Of a stretch of 33,660 bases of DNA, positions 9,126-17,909 are shown one piece after another. The DNA comes from Limosilactobacillus coleohominis 101-4-CHN. Its GTDB lineage: Bacteria > Bacillota > Bacilli > Lactobacillales > Lactobacillaceae. The DNA lies in NCBI RefSeq assembly GCF_000161935.1, contig NZ_GG698803.1, positions 353,170-386,829 on the forward strand, written 5' to 3'. The notes under the pieces were generated by a model, which worked only from the letters and a program-made list of their open reading frames with translations, ran no database searches and had not been told where the DNA came from. The number at the start of each line of letters is the position of its first letter. Position 1 is the first letter of the stretch. The translations under genes and the position numbers were made by a program.

Positions 9126-10787
9126 ATGGTTACCTATGTTTATGGAATATTTATAATTGAATTTATTATAGGAAATTTTTTACTACAGAAATATGCAAGT
9201 CTGTCTGAAAGAGGTAATAGATTTAAGTATTTATTATTTGTCTTACTATTTATCATTTTTATTGCAAGAGTTTTTCGCTACGATACTGCTGTAGGTCTTG
9301 ACATGGATGAAGCTATGGGGGGGATTAATTCTTGGTCAATCGGTAAATATGGTGTGGATTATTTTAACTTAGTGAAACATCCAGTTTATTTGTTTGCATG
9401 GGGATCAGGAATGAACATTCTTTATCCACTAATTACTGTTCCATTAGTAAAGTCTTTTGGATTAAATCTAGTTATTTATCGTTTTCCATTAATTTTTGTT
9501 TGTTTAATTAGCATATTTGTTTTTGTAGCTTCAATCTTAAAGACTAAATTAAGTAATCGCTTGGTTATTTTAGTGATAACAATTATTTTTTTGAGTCCAT
9601 GGTCTATAGAATCTAGTCGTTGGGCTGTTGAAAGTAACCTGTTTCCTGTTTTGATGATATTCGTAGCATCCTTTTTTATTTTGTTTTATGAAAGTCAAAC
9701 TCCAATAAGGCGTATTTCTTATTTAACTCTTTTAACTATCTGTATAGGATTATCAGGATATGCATATTCCAATAATTGGATATTTTTAGGGTGTTTTGTT
9801 GTACTATTTTACCCCTGGCTACTTTTTATAAAGAAAATAAATTGGGAGACTTTATTAATCCAGTTAATTTTATTAGTAATTATCATATTGCCACTCCTTC
9901 TTTTTATTTATGTGAACTATATTAGTCATCGAAGTATGTATTTTTTAGGGATGGGAATTCCTAAATTAGCGGCTACCAGATCTGCATTTGTAGTGGCTGA
10001 TGGGCATATACTAAAAAATATTGTTTATAATATTTACCGCTTCATTAAATTGTTTGTACTAGGGTATGATGGGACAGCCAAAGTTTCTTTACCTTATTTT
10101 GGTGCGTTATATCCATTTATGTTTATCTTTGGCTTTATTGGTATTATTACAGCTTTTAAGAATAATGTTTATTTAAACAAATATATGATGATAATGTTAA
10201 TATCTAATATATTTAATGTTTTATTAATTGCTCCATCTTGGACACATTTAAATGCAATGATGTTACCTTTCTTATATTTTGAAGCTGTTGGAGTAGATAA
10301 GGTATTTCAGACTAAAATGGGATTATCTATATTTGGCATCGTATTTTCAATAATGTTTATTATAACAATGGGGCTTTACTTTAGTAAGTATCAGGAACTA
10401 TTTCATAATGGTGAACAAAATTCGCCGACTGAGTTACGGCAAATTATACAACGCAGTAAATCAGCTAAGGATGTTTATATAGTTACAGATAGTCGGGTTA
10501 ATAATATGAATAGTGGTGCAATGTTTACCATTCCAATTTTTTACACTAAAATCAGTCCCTATGTTTTTCATGAGGAAACAAAAAGTGTAAAAAAAGAAGA
10601 ATTTATGTCATACAATAACTACGGTAAGTGGCATATTGTTAATAGTAGTTTATTAACTAATAAAATAAAAAATAAGCAAGATGCAATGTATATTATTCAA
10701 AAGAAAGCAGATAAGGAAAAATTGCCAGATAATATTAAATTAATTAGGAGTTATGAATATTATGACTTATTTAAATCAAATGACTAA
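9126..10787 (+). CDS. polytopic GT-C-like glycosyltransferase (GT39/ArnT-type membrane protein)
   Basis: A protein of about 553 residues from the ATG at 9126, which has a TTGGGAG ribosome site at 9112-9118; an ATG at 9096 in the same frame has none and lies 8 bases after prfC. About ten or more hydrophobic helices fill residues 1-420, followed by a soluble C-terminal domain of about 140 residues. The first outer loop carries an acidic GLDMDEAMGG motif, the usual catalytic position in GT-C enzymes that use polyprenyl-phosphate sugars. Such enzymes glycosylate wall polymers, lipids or proteins on the outer face of the membrane. A G7 run (9317-9323) sits inside this motif's codons, and here the frame is intact. 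The next gene is of the same general type. The acceptor is unknown. Confidence 0.75.
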   Translation: MVTYVYGIFIIEFIIGNFLLQKYASLSERGNRFKYLLFVLLFIIFIARVFRYDTAVGLDMDEAMGGINSWSIGKYGVDYFNLVKHPVYLFAWGSGMNILYPLITVPLVKSFGLNLVIYRFPLIFVCLISIFVFVASILKTKLSNRLVILVITIIFLSPWSIESSRWAVESNLFPVLMIFVASFFILFYESQTPIRRISYLTLLTICIGLSGYAYSNNWIFLGCFVVLFYPWLLFIKKINWETLLIQLILLVIIILPLLLFIYVNYISHRSMYFLGMGIPKLAATRSAFVVADGHILKNIVYNIYRFIKLFVLGYDGTAKVSLPYFGALYPFMFIFGFIGIITAFKNNVYLNKYMMIMLISNIFNVLLIAPSWTHLNAMMLPFLYFEAVGVDKVFQTKMGLSIFGIVFSIMFIITMGLYFSKYQELFHNGEQNSPTELRQIIQRSKSAKDVYIVTDSRVNNMNSGAMFTIPIFYTKISPYVFHEETKSVKKEEFMSYNNYGKWHIVNSSLLTNKIKNKQDAMYIIQKKADKEKLPDNIKLIRSYEYYDLFKSND

Positions 10788-10818
10788 TGCTAATACACTT
10801 ATATAAGGAAGAAATCAA

Positions 10819-12332
10819 ATGAATATCAAAAAAATATCAAATAACGTTATAAATATCGCTTTGGGTATAATAATTGTTATTAGTATAATTGCTGCAGTTT
10901 CTTTATTAAAAGATCAATTGTTTAGTATATCAAGAACGACATTACTAATTCTCGATATTTGTTTAATAATTTTGACTTTTATTTTTATTTTTAAAGAGAC
11001 TTTTATAAAGTTTTTGAAAAGAATATATAAGATATGTAAGAACAGAAAAGCACTATTGTTAATATTGGTTAGTTTACTGCTGATGATATGGCAAGTGTAT
11101 TTGATTTTAACCATATCCGGATTTTGTTATTGGGATCCGGGAATAATTATGACTAAAGCTATGAATAAAATACCATGGTCAGGCATGAGATACTTTTCTT
11201 TTTATCCTAATACATTTGGAATGTTAATGCTGGAACATGGGTTATGGTTAACTCTAGGCAAGCCAGGTATTAGAAGCTTTACACTTATCCTTAATTTAAT
11301 AAATGTAGTCGTCCTTGATAGTTCGTTATATATTTTATTTCGAGTTAGTAAAAAGTACTTTAATCAACGAATTGCTAGTTATGCTTTAGTAACAAGTGTT
11401 TTGCTATTCGGTATTAGTCCTTGGATTTGTATTCCGTATACTGATGTGTTATCTTTCGCTATTACTATTTGGACTATATGGATTTTATTGATTATTCATA
11501 ATCAAAAAAGGGTGTCAATTTTATATAGTCTTTTAACAGGCTTTCTAATATTCTTAGGCTATATGATTAAACCATCATTGATGATTTCAACAATTGCCTT
11601 TTTCATTATTTCTGTTGTTTTTGTAAAGCCATCGAAATTAGTTGTCAATAGAATAATTAATATTATAGTAATGGTGACTATTTTTATACTAATGATAAGT
11701 GGACTTAATTTTGCAAAGTTTCATAACAGATTTCTCGATTTGAATAGAAATGACGAATTCTCTTTGTACCATTTTGCAGCGATGGGAATTAATGGAATGG
11801 GAGGATATAATCAAGGAGATGTTGATGCAGATGCTGCTTTAACTAACGCCAATTCTAGAAAAGACTATGATCAAAAAATATGGAGAGATCGATATCGGAA
11901 AATGGGCTTTTTAGGATATGAGAGTTTTTTAATAAGAAAACAAACTTTTAATTCTGCAGAAGGATCTTTAGGTTGGGGAAAAGAAGGAAACTTTCTAACA
12001 GTATTTAGATATAAAAAAGGTAAATACGGTAAAGCGTTTAGTAGAAAGTTATTCCTAAATAAAAGTGGCATTGCTGAAAAGTATAATGGATCCTATGGTA
12101 TTATCATTCAATTAACTTGGATTGTTACATTAACGTTTATATTATTTTCCTTTTCTTCTTCATCATTTTCTGTCCAACTAATAAAATATAGTGTCGTTGG
12201 CTTTTTTACCTTTCTGTTGTTATTTGAGGGGGGAGAGCTAGGTATATTATCCAATTTTTACCATTAGTAATTCTTCTAAGTGCAATTGGTTTTGATAATG
12301 TTATGAAATGGAAATTCAGGAGTAGTAATTAA
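10819..12332 (+). pseudogene. polytopic GT-C-like glycosyltransferase, frameshifted near its 3' end in a G6 run
   Basis: The intact frame runs from the ATG at 10819 (AGGAAG ribosome site) to a stop at 12265-12267, 482 residues: about ten membrane helices, an outer-loop acidic pair after FCYWDPG (about residue 110), and a soluble loop at about 315-420. At the G6 run 12228-12233 the expected ending is in another frame: with G7 it would read LLFEGGRARYIIQFLPLVILL... and end at 12332 (504 residues). The motif EGGR.RY followed by a helix is a standard ending of this family of lactobacillus membrane glycosyltransferases, so the shift is real relative to the family. As written, the last helix is replaced by ELGILSNFYH. 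The protein might keep partial function. The neighbour at 9126 is a likely partner or paralogue. Confidence 0.75.
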
Positions 12333-12382
12333 AAATGAGTAGTTCAATAATACCATTGGTATTATATGAACTACTCATTTTT
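12331..12382 (+). terminator. long-stem hairpin at the end of the glycosyltransferase gene, overlapping the apparent start of the next ORF
   Basis: AAAAATGAGTAGTTCAATAATACC pairs with GGTATTAT.TGAACTACTCATTTTT (24 bp, one bulged base, 3-base loop), ending in T5. It begins at the restored stop of the upstream gene, as a terminator should. The ATG at 12335 lies inside the left arm. Confidence 0.75.
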
Positions 12383-13387
12383 ACGCTGTTATGCTGCAAT
12401 AATTCATCATATATCGCTGGTATTATTCTAATAGTAATTATGTTGGTACTTGCAATTGTCGGAAGAAATCATTCGGTTGTATCGGATAGAAAAATCTCAG
12501 ATTGGTTAATGGGTATTGGAATTGCTTTTGTTGGAGCATGTGGTGATGATGGTTTATATCCAATGCTTGCTTTCGTTATTTTAGGAATTTTTTCAATCTA
12601 TCTTTCCGTTTTCGTAAAGAGAAACAAATTACTTCAAATGAGTAAAAAGTATTTCTTATCAGGAGCAACCATTATTATTGGGTTGATTGTCTATGCTATC
12701 GGAAATAATGCCAATTATAATACGGCACATATTGAAACAAGCGACTACTCAATAAACCTTGGAAAGAAGAGTGCCACGATCACAGGGTATGCAACACCTA
12801 ATGCAAAGGTCAAGACATACTTAAATGGTGATGAAATTAAGCCTGCCGAGAAGTCAGATGATGATGGATATTTTGAATTTGATGCCCGAACACCAGGAAA
12901 ATGGATCGTTAAGGTTAGTAAAAATGGTCAGACGGCCTCAGATTACACAGTCGTAAAGAAAACCAGTACTTGGAAAAAATATCAGGCCAAGCAAGGCGCT
13001 AAAGAAGCCAAAAAAGATTTTGCCGTTGCTTATGCCGATGCTTTTGATAAATTGGATAGTATTGGTGTAAGTGAATATAACGCGTGGGCAGAAGAAAATA
13101 ATTCTGGTTCCGGTGGTACGATTGATGACACTTTAGAGTCTATTCAGAAAAAACATGTAAAAGATGTTCTGGCAATTGAAAGTGATATATCTGATATGAA
13201 GGAAGCTTTAAAGCGACTTAAGGAAGGAAATATGGACGATTATAAGGAATATCGTGCATATTATTCTGATATTAAGAAGCTTGAAAACACTGTTCTTAAT
13301 CCGCCTGCTGGAGAAATTGATAACTTCGGTGATGAATTTGAAGACGGGAGGAATACAGTAAATTCAAATCTTGATTTTATAGATTAG
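12335..13387 (+). CDS. membrane protein with an Ig-like extracellular domain, unknown function
   Basis: The frame gives up to 350 residues with several hydrophobic segments (about 5-42, 57-94, 108-126), then a beta-rich segment (about 135-210; ATITGYATPNAKVKTYLNGD...) that looks like a bacterial Ig/Ig-like fold, then a mostly helical, charged tail with ESIQKKHVKDVLAIESDISDM. The start is uncertain: the ATG at 12335 lies in the arm of a terminator hairpin and has no ribosome site, and the next in-frame ATG (12440) also lacks one. The true 5' end may have been lost, or a non-ATG start may be used. Ig-like domains following membrane helices also occur in the gene at 16123, suggesting related surface proteins in this segment. 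I do not recognise the family by name. Confidence 0.65.
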   Translation: MSSSIIPLVLYELLIFTLLCCNNSSYIAGIILIVIMLVLAIVGRNHSVVSDRKISDWLMGIGIAFVGACGDDGLYPMLAFVILGIFSIYLSVFVKRNKLLQMSKKYFLSGATIIIGLIVYAIGNNANYNTAHIETSDYSINLGKKSATITGYATPNAKVKTYLNGDEIKPAEKSDDDGYFEFDARTPGKWIVKVSKNGQTASDYTVVKKTSTWKKYQAKQGAKEAKKDFAVAYADAFDKLDSIGVSEYNAWAEENNSGSGGTIDDTLESIQKKHVKDVLAIESDISDMKEALKRLKEGNMDDYKEYRAYYSDIKKLENTVLNPPAGEIDNFGDEFEDGRNTVNSNLDFID

Positions 13388-13391
13388 GCTA

Positions 13392-13706
13392 TTGACGGGA
13401 AAATTTGTCCTGAAAAAATATTTTGAAATTATCATTGTAATATTGGTCAGAATTGGTGTATGTGTCATTCCTAATAAAATAAACGTTATGACTCCAAGAA
13501 ACTTAGTAAACAAGGTGTATAAGATCATAAGTTATGAAAATGGTGATAAAAGGAGAGAGGGGGTAACGGATCTTCACACTATTTGTTTATTCAATAATAA
13601 GGGAAAGACACTAAAAATTGATGGCCCTTCGGACTTAGACATTTCTGATCATGATGATGCACAAGAAATTGAGAAAATTATAAGTACAACGAGAATTGGT
13701 AGGTAA
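13392..13706 (+). CDS. hypothetical small protein
   Basis: A 104-residue frame beginning with TTG, 4 bases after the previous stop, with one hydrophobic stretch (about 11-27) and a hydrophilic remainder (VYKIISYENGDKRREG...). An ATG at 13488 in the same frame would give a shorter 72-residue form. No good ribosome site is visible for either. It may be a fragment or an unrecognised small membrane protein, and its end abuts the IS3 remnant. Confidence 0.3.
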   Translation: MTGKFVLKKYFEIIIVILVRIGVCVIPNKINVMTPRNLVNKVYKIISYENGDKRREGVTDLHTICLFNNKGKTLKIDGPSDLDISDHDDAQEIEKIISTTRIGR

Positions 13707-13737
13707 TTGTGCCCAACTTTCCTATAGCTAAACTATG

Positions 13738-14096
13738 GCGATAAGAAAAGAGCATATTTAAGTGTGATCTCTATAATGGCTCAATTATTAGTTATGTGGT
13801 AAGTTGGCGAAATAATAATCAAAACAGGCATGTAATAATCCAGAAGTAATATGAATGTTTAACATCACAGAATGAAATTCATTGAAGTATTTCACGAATT
13901 GATAAATGCCTGGACAATGTCCAAATGGAAAGTTTCTGGAGTTACTATGAGGACAAACGTATTACGACGAAGGGGTTACCAACTATGAAGTATTAGTTAA
14001 TTTAATTGACGAGTACATTAATTTCTATAATCACCATGGTTATCAAAAAAATTAAACAGACTTACTCCTATAGAATATCGAAAGCAGGATGTCTAA
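13738..14096 (+). pseudogene. decayed IS3-family transposase (orfB) remnant
   Basis: Pieces of an IS3-type DDE integrase appear in order but in different frames. About 13742 onward reads KKRAYLSVI, then after a shift LYNGSIISYVVSWRNNNQ (around the first catalytic Asp, which appears lost); near 13908 reads CLDNVQMESFWSYYEDKRITT (the DN...ESF segment before the catalytic Glu region); and 14045-14096 reads KLNRLTPIEYRKQDV and a stop, the usual C-terminus of this family. At least two frameshifts and missing blocks show it is dead. The sequence TCTACTTAACGGGGGTTAA (about 14110-14128) resembles an IS3-group terminal repeat. No left end or orfA is recognisable. Confidence 0.75.
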
Positions 14097-14240
14097 TTAT
14101 ATATTTATTGGTCTACTTAACGGGGGTTAAATCACTAGGTAGCTGATATATCTCTTAATGGTATGGGTGTATGCAAGATACAGAAATCACAAATTTAATA
14201 AAATTGCTAACTATTTTGTATAAAGAAGGGTCAAATTAAA

Positions 14241-14483
14241 TTGGAATTCTATATAAAAGAACAGTGCATTATTCTTCAGGAGTTGAAAACAATAGATTTG
14301 ACCCACATAAAATCCATAAATGCCGAAAGTACAGCTTTAGCAGAATTGCAGGATTGTGGAAAGAACTTAATTCATTCAAGGAACAAACGGAAATGGTTAG
14401 CTGCAATGAGGAAGAATGGTAACAATAGTGGTTTTGTTATGAATAAATGGATAGACTTGTGGAGACAACATCGACAAGTTTGA
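14241..14483 (+). CDS. doubtful 80-residue ORF, possibly a gene fragment
   Basis: The frame begins at a TTG with no clear ribosome site and reads a hydrophilic, helical-looking protein (QELKTIDLTHIKSINAES..., ...FVMNKWIDLWRQ). After its TGA the same frame continues with protein-like text (KAVDLAKNNPEKFNSETMNR) to about 14575, so it may be a degraded gene with an internal stop. I recognise no family. The stretch from 14580 to 14700 holds nothing I can identify. Confidence 0.2.
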   Translation: MEFYIKEQCIILQELKTIDLTHIKSINAESTALAELQDCGKNLIHSRNKRKWLAAMRKNGNNSGFVMNKWIDLWRQHRQV

Positions 14484-14700
14484 AAGGCAGTTGATTTGGC
14501 GAAGAATAATCCCGAGAAATTTAATTCCGAAACTATGAATAGGTGTCAAGATAAGTTACACTGCAGAATGCGGTGAATATGAAAATAAACTAGTTAACCT
14601 TCTTTAAACAATTTTAGACAATCATCCTAGTTGCGAATTATTTCATAATAAGTTATTAAATTATTTTTGTATAACTACAAGGTCTAATTGTATAGAATCA

Positions 14701-14750
14701 AAAATCCTACTAATATTGTTTTGAAAATAGAACAATATTAGTAGGATTTT
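14701..14750 (-). terminator. terminator of the acidic lipoprotein gene
   Basis: A perfect 20-bp inverted repeat (arms 14701-14720 and 14731-14750, 10-base loop) starting AAAATCCTAC and ending GTAGGATTTT. It lies 15 bases past the stop of the minus-strand gene at 14766. Confidence 0.8.
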
Positions 14751-14765
14751 GATCATTACAAATAA

Positions 14766-15860
14766 CTATTGAACATTCGCAGTATTACCATTTTGTCCAT
14801 TATCTTGTTGACCGCCATTCTGTTGCTGACCATTATTACTCTGCGAATCATCAGAAGAATTTTGATCATCTTGTGAATCATTATCATCGTAATTGTCATC
14901 ATAGTCATAGTAGTCATCATCGGTATCGCTATCATCGTAGTAATCGTCATTAGTATCTTCGGATTCGGATGAATCGTCACCGTATTCTTCATCATATGCC
15001 AGTAACCAAGCCAGAATCATAGCTAGTTCAAAATCATCACCATCGTCGTCACTATTATCGGAATTACTTGAGACATTCTTAGCATTTGATGCATTGCTAT
15101 TAACGGTGCCACTAGTAATTGCATAATATTTAGTCTTGCCACCAATGGAAACAAAAAGGAATTTTTTATGATTTTCAGGATTCATTAATACAAGTGCAAT
15201 CCGTCCATTCGGTGTTTTAATTTGCTTAGATAGCTTATTGATCTTCTTAGTTATACTATTCCAGCTACCTTTATCGTCATACATTGCCTTTGAAACATCA
15301 TTTTCAAATGAACTATCTGTTTTCGGCGTAATTGTGTAGACAGTTTTTGATTTTTTGGTAACTTTCGCACCACTACCTAAACGCGCTTGAACTTTTGATT
15401 GAACGAAGAGGGTTGTTGGTTCAAAGTTTACTTTGATGGTTGTCGTATTAATTGCGTTCTTAGTTGATTTATTATTTTTGATGTCTTTGGGATTCTTGAC
15501 TGCCAAGAAGTGGTATTTAAGCTTGTCACCCTTTTTGACTTTCGGATTATTTTTAGCAGGATCGATATAACCAGCAAACTTACCATCTTTTACTTTAACA
15601 TTATTTTGCATAGTTGTGTCTTCGCCAACTCGACTATGCTGACCAGTATTAGAAATAGCTACAACCTTGTAACCACTTGGGGCTGAAGTGGTACCCTTAA
15701 TACGGATTAATTCACGATTACATTTACCAGTTCCTGCAACCGGCTTTATACCGTTTTCAATTTGAGTTTTGTAAACTTTCTGTCCGTTTACTCTTTTTGC
15801 ACACGCAGCTAAAGATAGACACATAATTATAATAAAACTAGCTAAACTGATTCTTTTCAT
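14766..15860 (-). CDS. lipoprotein with an Asp/Tyr/Ser-rich acidic tail
   Basis: From the ATG at 15860 (preceded by GGGAGA) the product has 364 residues; a TTG five codons upstream overlaps that ribosome site and is unlikely to be used. The signal peptide ends in the lipobox LAAC with Cys20. Residues 35-125 look like a beta-rich extracellular domain (IKGTTSAPSGYKVVAI...), and 145-250 a second domain (TVYTITPKTDSSFENDVSKAMYDDKG..., RIALVLMNPENHKKF). The last 90 residues are extremely acidic (Asp/Tyr/Ser repeats such as DDYYDDSDTDDDYYDY), then Gln/Asn/Gly-rich. Such a tail would be disordered and could bind divalent cations or positively charged surface components; this is inference. The acidic linker resembles that of the protein at 16983-17632. 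Function unknown. Confidence 0.75.
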   Translation of the reverse strand: MKRISLASFIIIMCLSLAACAKRVNGQKVYKTQIENGIKPVAGTGKCNRELIRIKGTTSAPSGYKVVAISNTGQHSRVGEDTTMQNNVKVKDGKFAGYIDPAKNNPKVKKGDKLKYHFLAVKNPKDIKNNKSTKNAINTTTIKVNFEPTTLFVQSKVQARLGSGAKVTKKSKTVYTITPKTDSSFENDVSKAMYDDKGSWNSITKKINKLSKQIKTPNGRIALVLMNPENHKKFLFVSIGGKTKYYAITSGTVNSNASNAKNVSSNSDNSDDDGDDFELAMILAWLLAYDEEYGDDSSESEDTNDDYYDDSDTDDDYYDYDDNYDDNDSQDDQNSSDDSQSNNGQQQNGGQQDNGQNGNTANVQ

Positions 15861-16122
15861 TTGTTTTTCTCCCAATAGTATATCCTAGATTGTTAAACCT
15901 TCTGGCTAGATAATTTCATTACTTTAATTATAGGTCTAATTAATCAATATGAAGAAGGAAATTTGGGAATGTAGCTAGCTAAATGTTAATTTAAAACGAT
16001 TTTAAATATAACAGGAAGTTAGCTAAAATCATTGGCAATAACAATATAGAAAGTTTAATAAGTATGATAAAATAACGTAGAAGTTTTCTTTTATAATTAA
16101 TCAATATATAGGAAGAAAAAGT

Positions 16123-16893
16123 ATGGATTTACAAAGAATTTTTCAATTAAGTGGAGTGATAGCAGTCGTTCTGCTTGTTTTACAGTATTTAGTTCAAGTA
16201 TTAAGAATGAAAAGAGGACATTCGACAGTTCGACGTTGGCGTGTTTTTATTAATTGGTTATTAATAGTTATCTTTTTTGTTGGCTTTGGTGGAGGAGGAT
16301 ACCTTTCATATAAAAGTGGGCAAGCAGCTTCTCATGAATCTTCCAAAAAATCAACTAAGGTAAAAGAGGGGAGTAATGATCAAATTTCGTTAACCTTTAA
16401 TAAAAAAGTTCATTTAGATGAAAATGGTGAGCGACGAGTGTCATTTAAAGTTTCGCCAAATACTCATTTAAAAATAGTTGGTCATTACAGTAAAAAAGTA
16501 TACAAAGAATTTAATGTACGTTCAGGCAAAAATAAGGGAACTTTTCATTACACTTTCCGTGATTCCGGGACGTACGATATTGTTGCTGAGAATGGAAAAC
16601 GTAAGATTACTAAGAAATTAGTGGTTGAAGATAATCCTGCAAGTTCTCATGAATCATCGATTCAAAGTAGTAGTGTGTCTAGCAGTAGCACTTCGTCAAG
16701 TTCATCCAGCAGTAACCGCGTTGCTAATAACACCGGAAATGGAAGAAATGGTACAACTGGTGGATCACCACAATCAGGATTACGCTCTTACGCGAACAGT
16801 TACACAACAAACCGTCCAGCTTCTTCGAATACTCAAACAACACCAAGTGAACAAACTTCGCATGAAGGAACACACAATGGTGGAGGAGAGTAA
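16123..16893 (+). CDS. two-helix membrane protein with Ig-like domain and Ser-rich tail
   Basis: A 256-residue protein. Two membrane helices (about 9-27 and 43-66, joined by a basic loop RMKRGHSTVRRWR) place the rest outside the cell. Residues 85-170 form a beta-rich, Ig-like unit (ISLTFNKKVHLDENGERRVSF..., GTFHYTFRDSGTYDIVAENG). Residues 172-256 are almost entirely Ser, Thr, Asn, Gly and Gln and look like a wall-spanning or glycosylated stalk. No LPxTG motif is present, so anchoring is through the N-terminal helices. AGGAAG precedes the start and a terminator follows. It is divergent from the acidic lipoprotein, with 260 bases between them holding both promoters. Function unknown. Confidence 0.75.
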   Translation: MDLQRIFQLSGVIAVVLLVLQYLVQVLRMKRGHSTVRRWRVFINWLLIVIFFVGFGGGGYLSYKSGQAASHESSKKSTKVKEGSNDQISLTFNKKVHLDENGERRVSFKVSPNTHLKIVGHYSKKVYKEFNVRSGKNKGTFHYTFRDSGTYDIVAENGKRKITKKLVVEDNPASSHESSIQSSSVSSSSTSSSSSSSNRVANNTGNGRNGTTGGSPQSGLRSYANSYTTNRPASSNTQTTPSEQTSHEGTHNGGGE

Positions 16894-16926
16894 CTAGACC
16901 ATTCTGATTTATATGGATAAACTATT

Positions 16927-16966
16927 AAAAGAGCCGATCAAGCAAATTGATCGACTCCTTTTATTT
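16927..16966 (+). terminator. terminator between convergent genes
   Basis: AAAAGAGCCGATCA pairs imperfectly with TGATCGACTCCTTTT around a 7-base loop, with A run on one side and T run on the other, so it can serve both the gene at 16123 and the convergent gene at 16983. Confidence 0.7.
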
Positions 16967-16982
16967 GGTTGAATCAATAGTT

Positions 16983-17632
16983 TTACTGTAAAGACTTCCG
17001 ATAACCAGCGGCTTGAGCTTCTGCTTCAGTATTAAAGTAAACGGCATTTGCAGAATTCATTCTGTAACTTTGTTGATCAGGAGTATGATAAATTCTTGAT
17101 CTTGAATTACCAACAATGGTGCCTTGCTGATCAGTAGTCATATCACCACGATTATTGTCACCGCCAGCATTACTGTTATCAACACTTGAAGAGGCGCTAG
17201 AATTGTTGTTCTCGTTGTTAGTATCTTCAAAAACCTCTTGACTATCGGATGAAGTATCAGTGTTATCTGACTCGTCATCAATATCGTCATCATCCTCGTC
17301 AGACTTGCTATCAATTTCATCGTCTTCATCTTCATCATCATTGTTTGCTTCTTTTCGGTTTTCAGAACTTGAAACAGCTTCATTATGGATATTTTTATGA
17401 TGATTTGGTAGTGAAGAAGCGATGCCGAAACAAAGAAACATGATGATTATTGAAGGCGCAACTCTTTTCTTTAAAAGGCTAATTCGATTATCTGAATCTT
17501 CATATGCTTCAGTACCAAAATATGAAATTGCCGCAAGAGCTACTAACCCTCCAATAATCATAAAAAATTTAAAAAATACACATAGTAGAACTAAACAGAA
17601 TATTCCACCTGCAACATCTCATTCTTTCATAT
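16983..17632 (-). pseudogene. membrane protein with acidic linker and C-terminal 'sunset' domain; nonsense codon at position 4
   Basis: The natural start appears to be the ATG at 17632-17630, which has an excellent ribosome site (GGGAGGAG). Codon 4 is TGA (17623-17621), after which the frame continues as DVAGGIFCLVLLCVFFKFF...IIGGLVALAAISYFG, a normal membrane N-terminus. Translation could only restart at the ATG at 17561, which has no ribosome site and would lose part of the first helix. Two helices are followed by a long Asp/Glu/Ser linker (about 65-140, restart numbering) and a C-terminal domain with GNSRSRIYH...PDQQSYR and NAVYFNTEAEAQAAGYRKS. That pattern is the small Cys-poor module annotated as the 'sunset' domain, related to Ada-like zinc-binding folds and often found at the end of surface or nuclease-linked proteins. 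A single TGG to TGA change would explain the lesion. Confidence 0.7.
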
Positions 17633-17816
17633 AAGAACTCCTCCCAAATTTATTTTTGATACCTTCAAATTGAAAGTAACAGCATTTAAAACTGCATGAA
17701 TTATTTTAATAAATTTTTGATAAATTATCGATAGAATTTTTTGTTATAGAGTATTTTTGGGTAAATTGTCTTCTTGAGTTATTTCTTAATCCATTTATCA
17801 TAGTTATTGTTATAAC
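17633..17816. other. AT-rich non-coding stretch
   Basis: No coding signal on either strand beyond random frames. It holds the ribosome site and promoter of the gene at 16983-17632 and leads into the zinc-ribbon micro-ORF. Confidence 0.5.
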
Positions 17817-17909
17817 TTGAATAGAAGAGTTGCAAACTGTCCTACTTGTGGGAATAAGGTAGTTCCCGGAAATAAATTTTGTACAAAATGCGGAGTCAAA
17901 TTGAACTAA
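17817..17909 (+). pseudogene. zinc-ribbon micro-ORF, probably a gene remnant
   Basis: A frame from a TTG encodes about 30 residues with two knuckles, CPTCG and CTKCG (17838-17909), ending at TAA. This is the zinc-ribbon module usually found at the N-terminus of membrane proteins in lactobacilli, where more protein follows. Here it stops at once and no ribosome site precedes it. Just downstream an ATG with a good GAGGTG site (17924) opens a frame, MKKISLDIGFDSVRK, that ends after 15 codons. Both look like leftovers of deleted genes; a true small zinc-binding protein cannot be excluded. Confidence 0.4.

Noticed and set aside
14766-15050. Tandem DNA repeat or CRISPR-like array in the acidic region
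   Set aside because: The repetitive look comes from Asp/Tyr/Ser codons in a low-complexity tail; there are no regular spacers.
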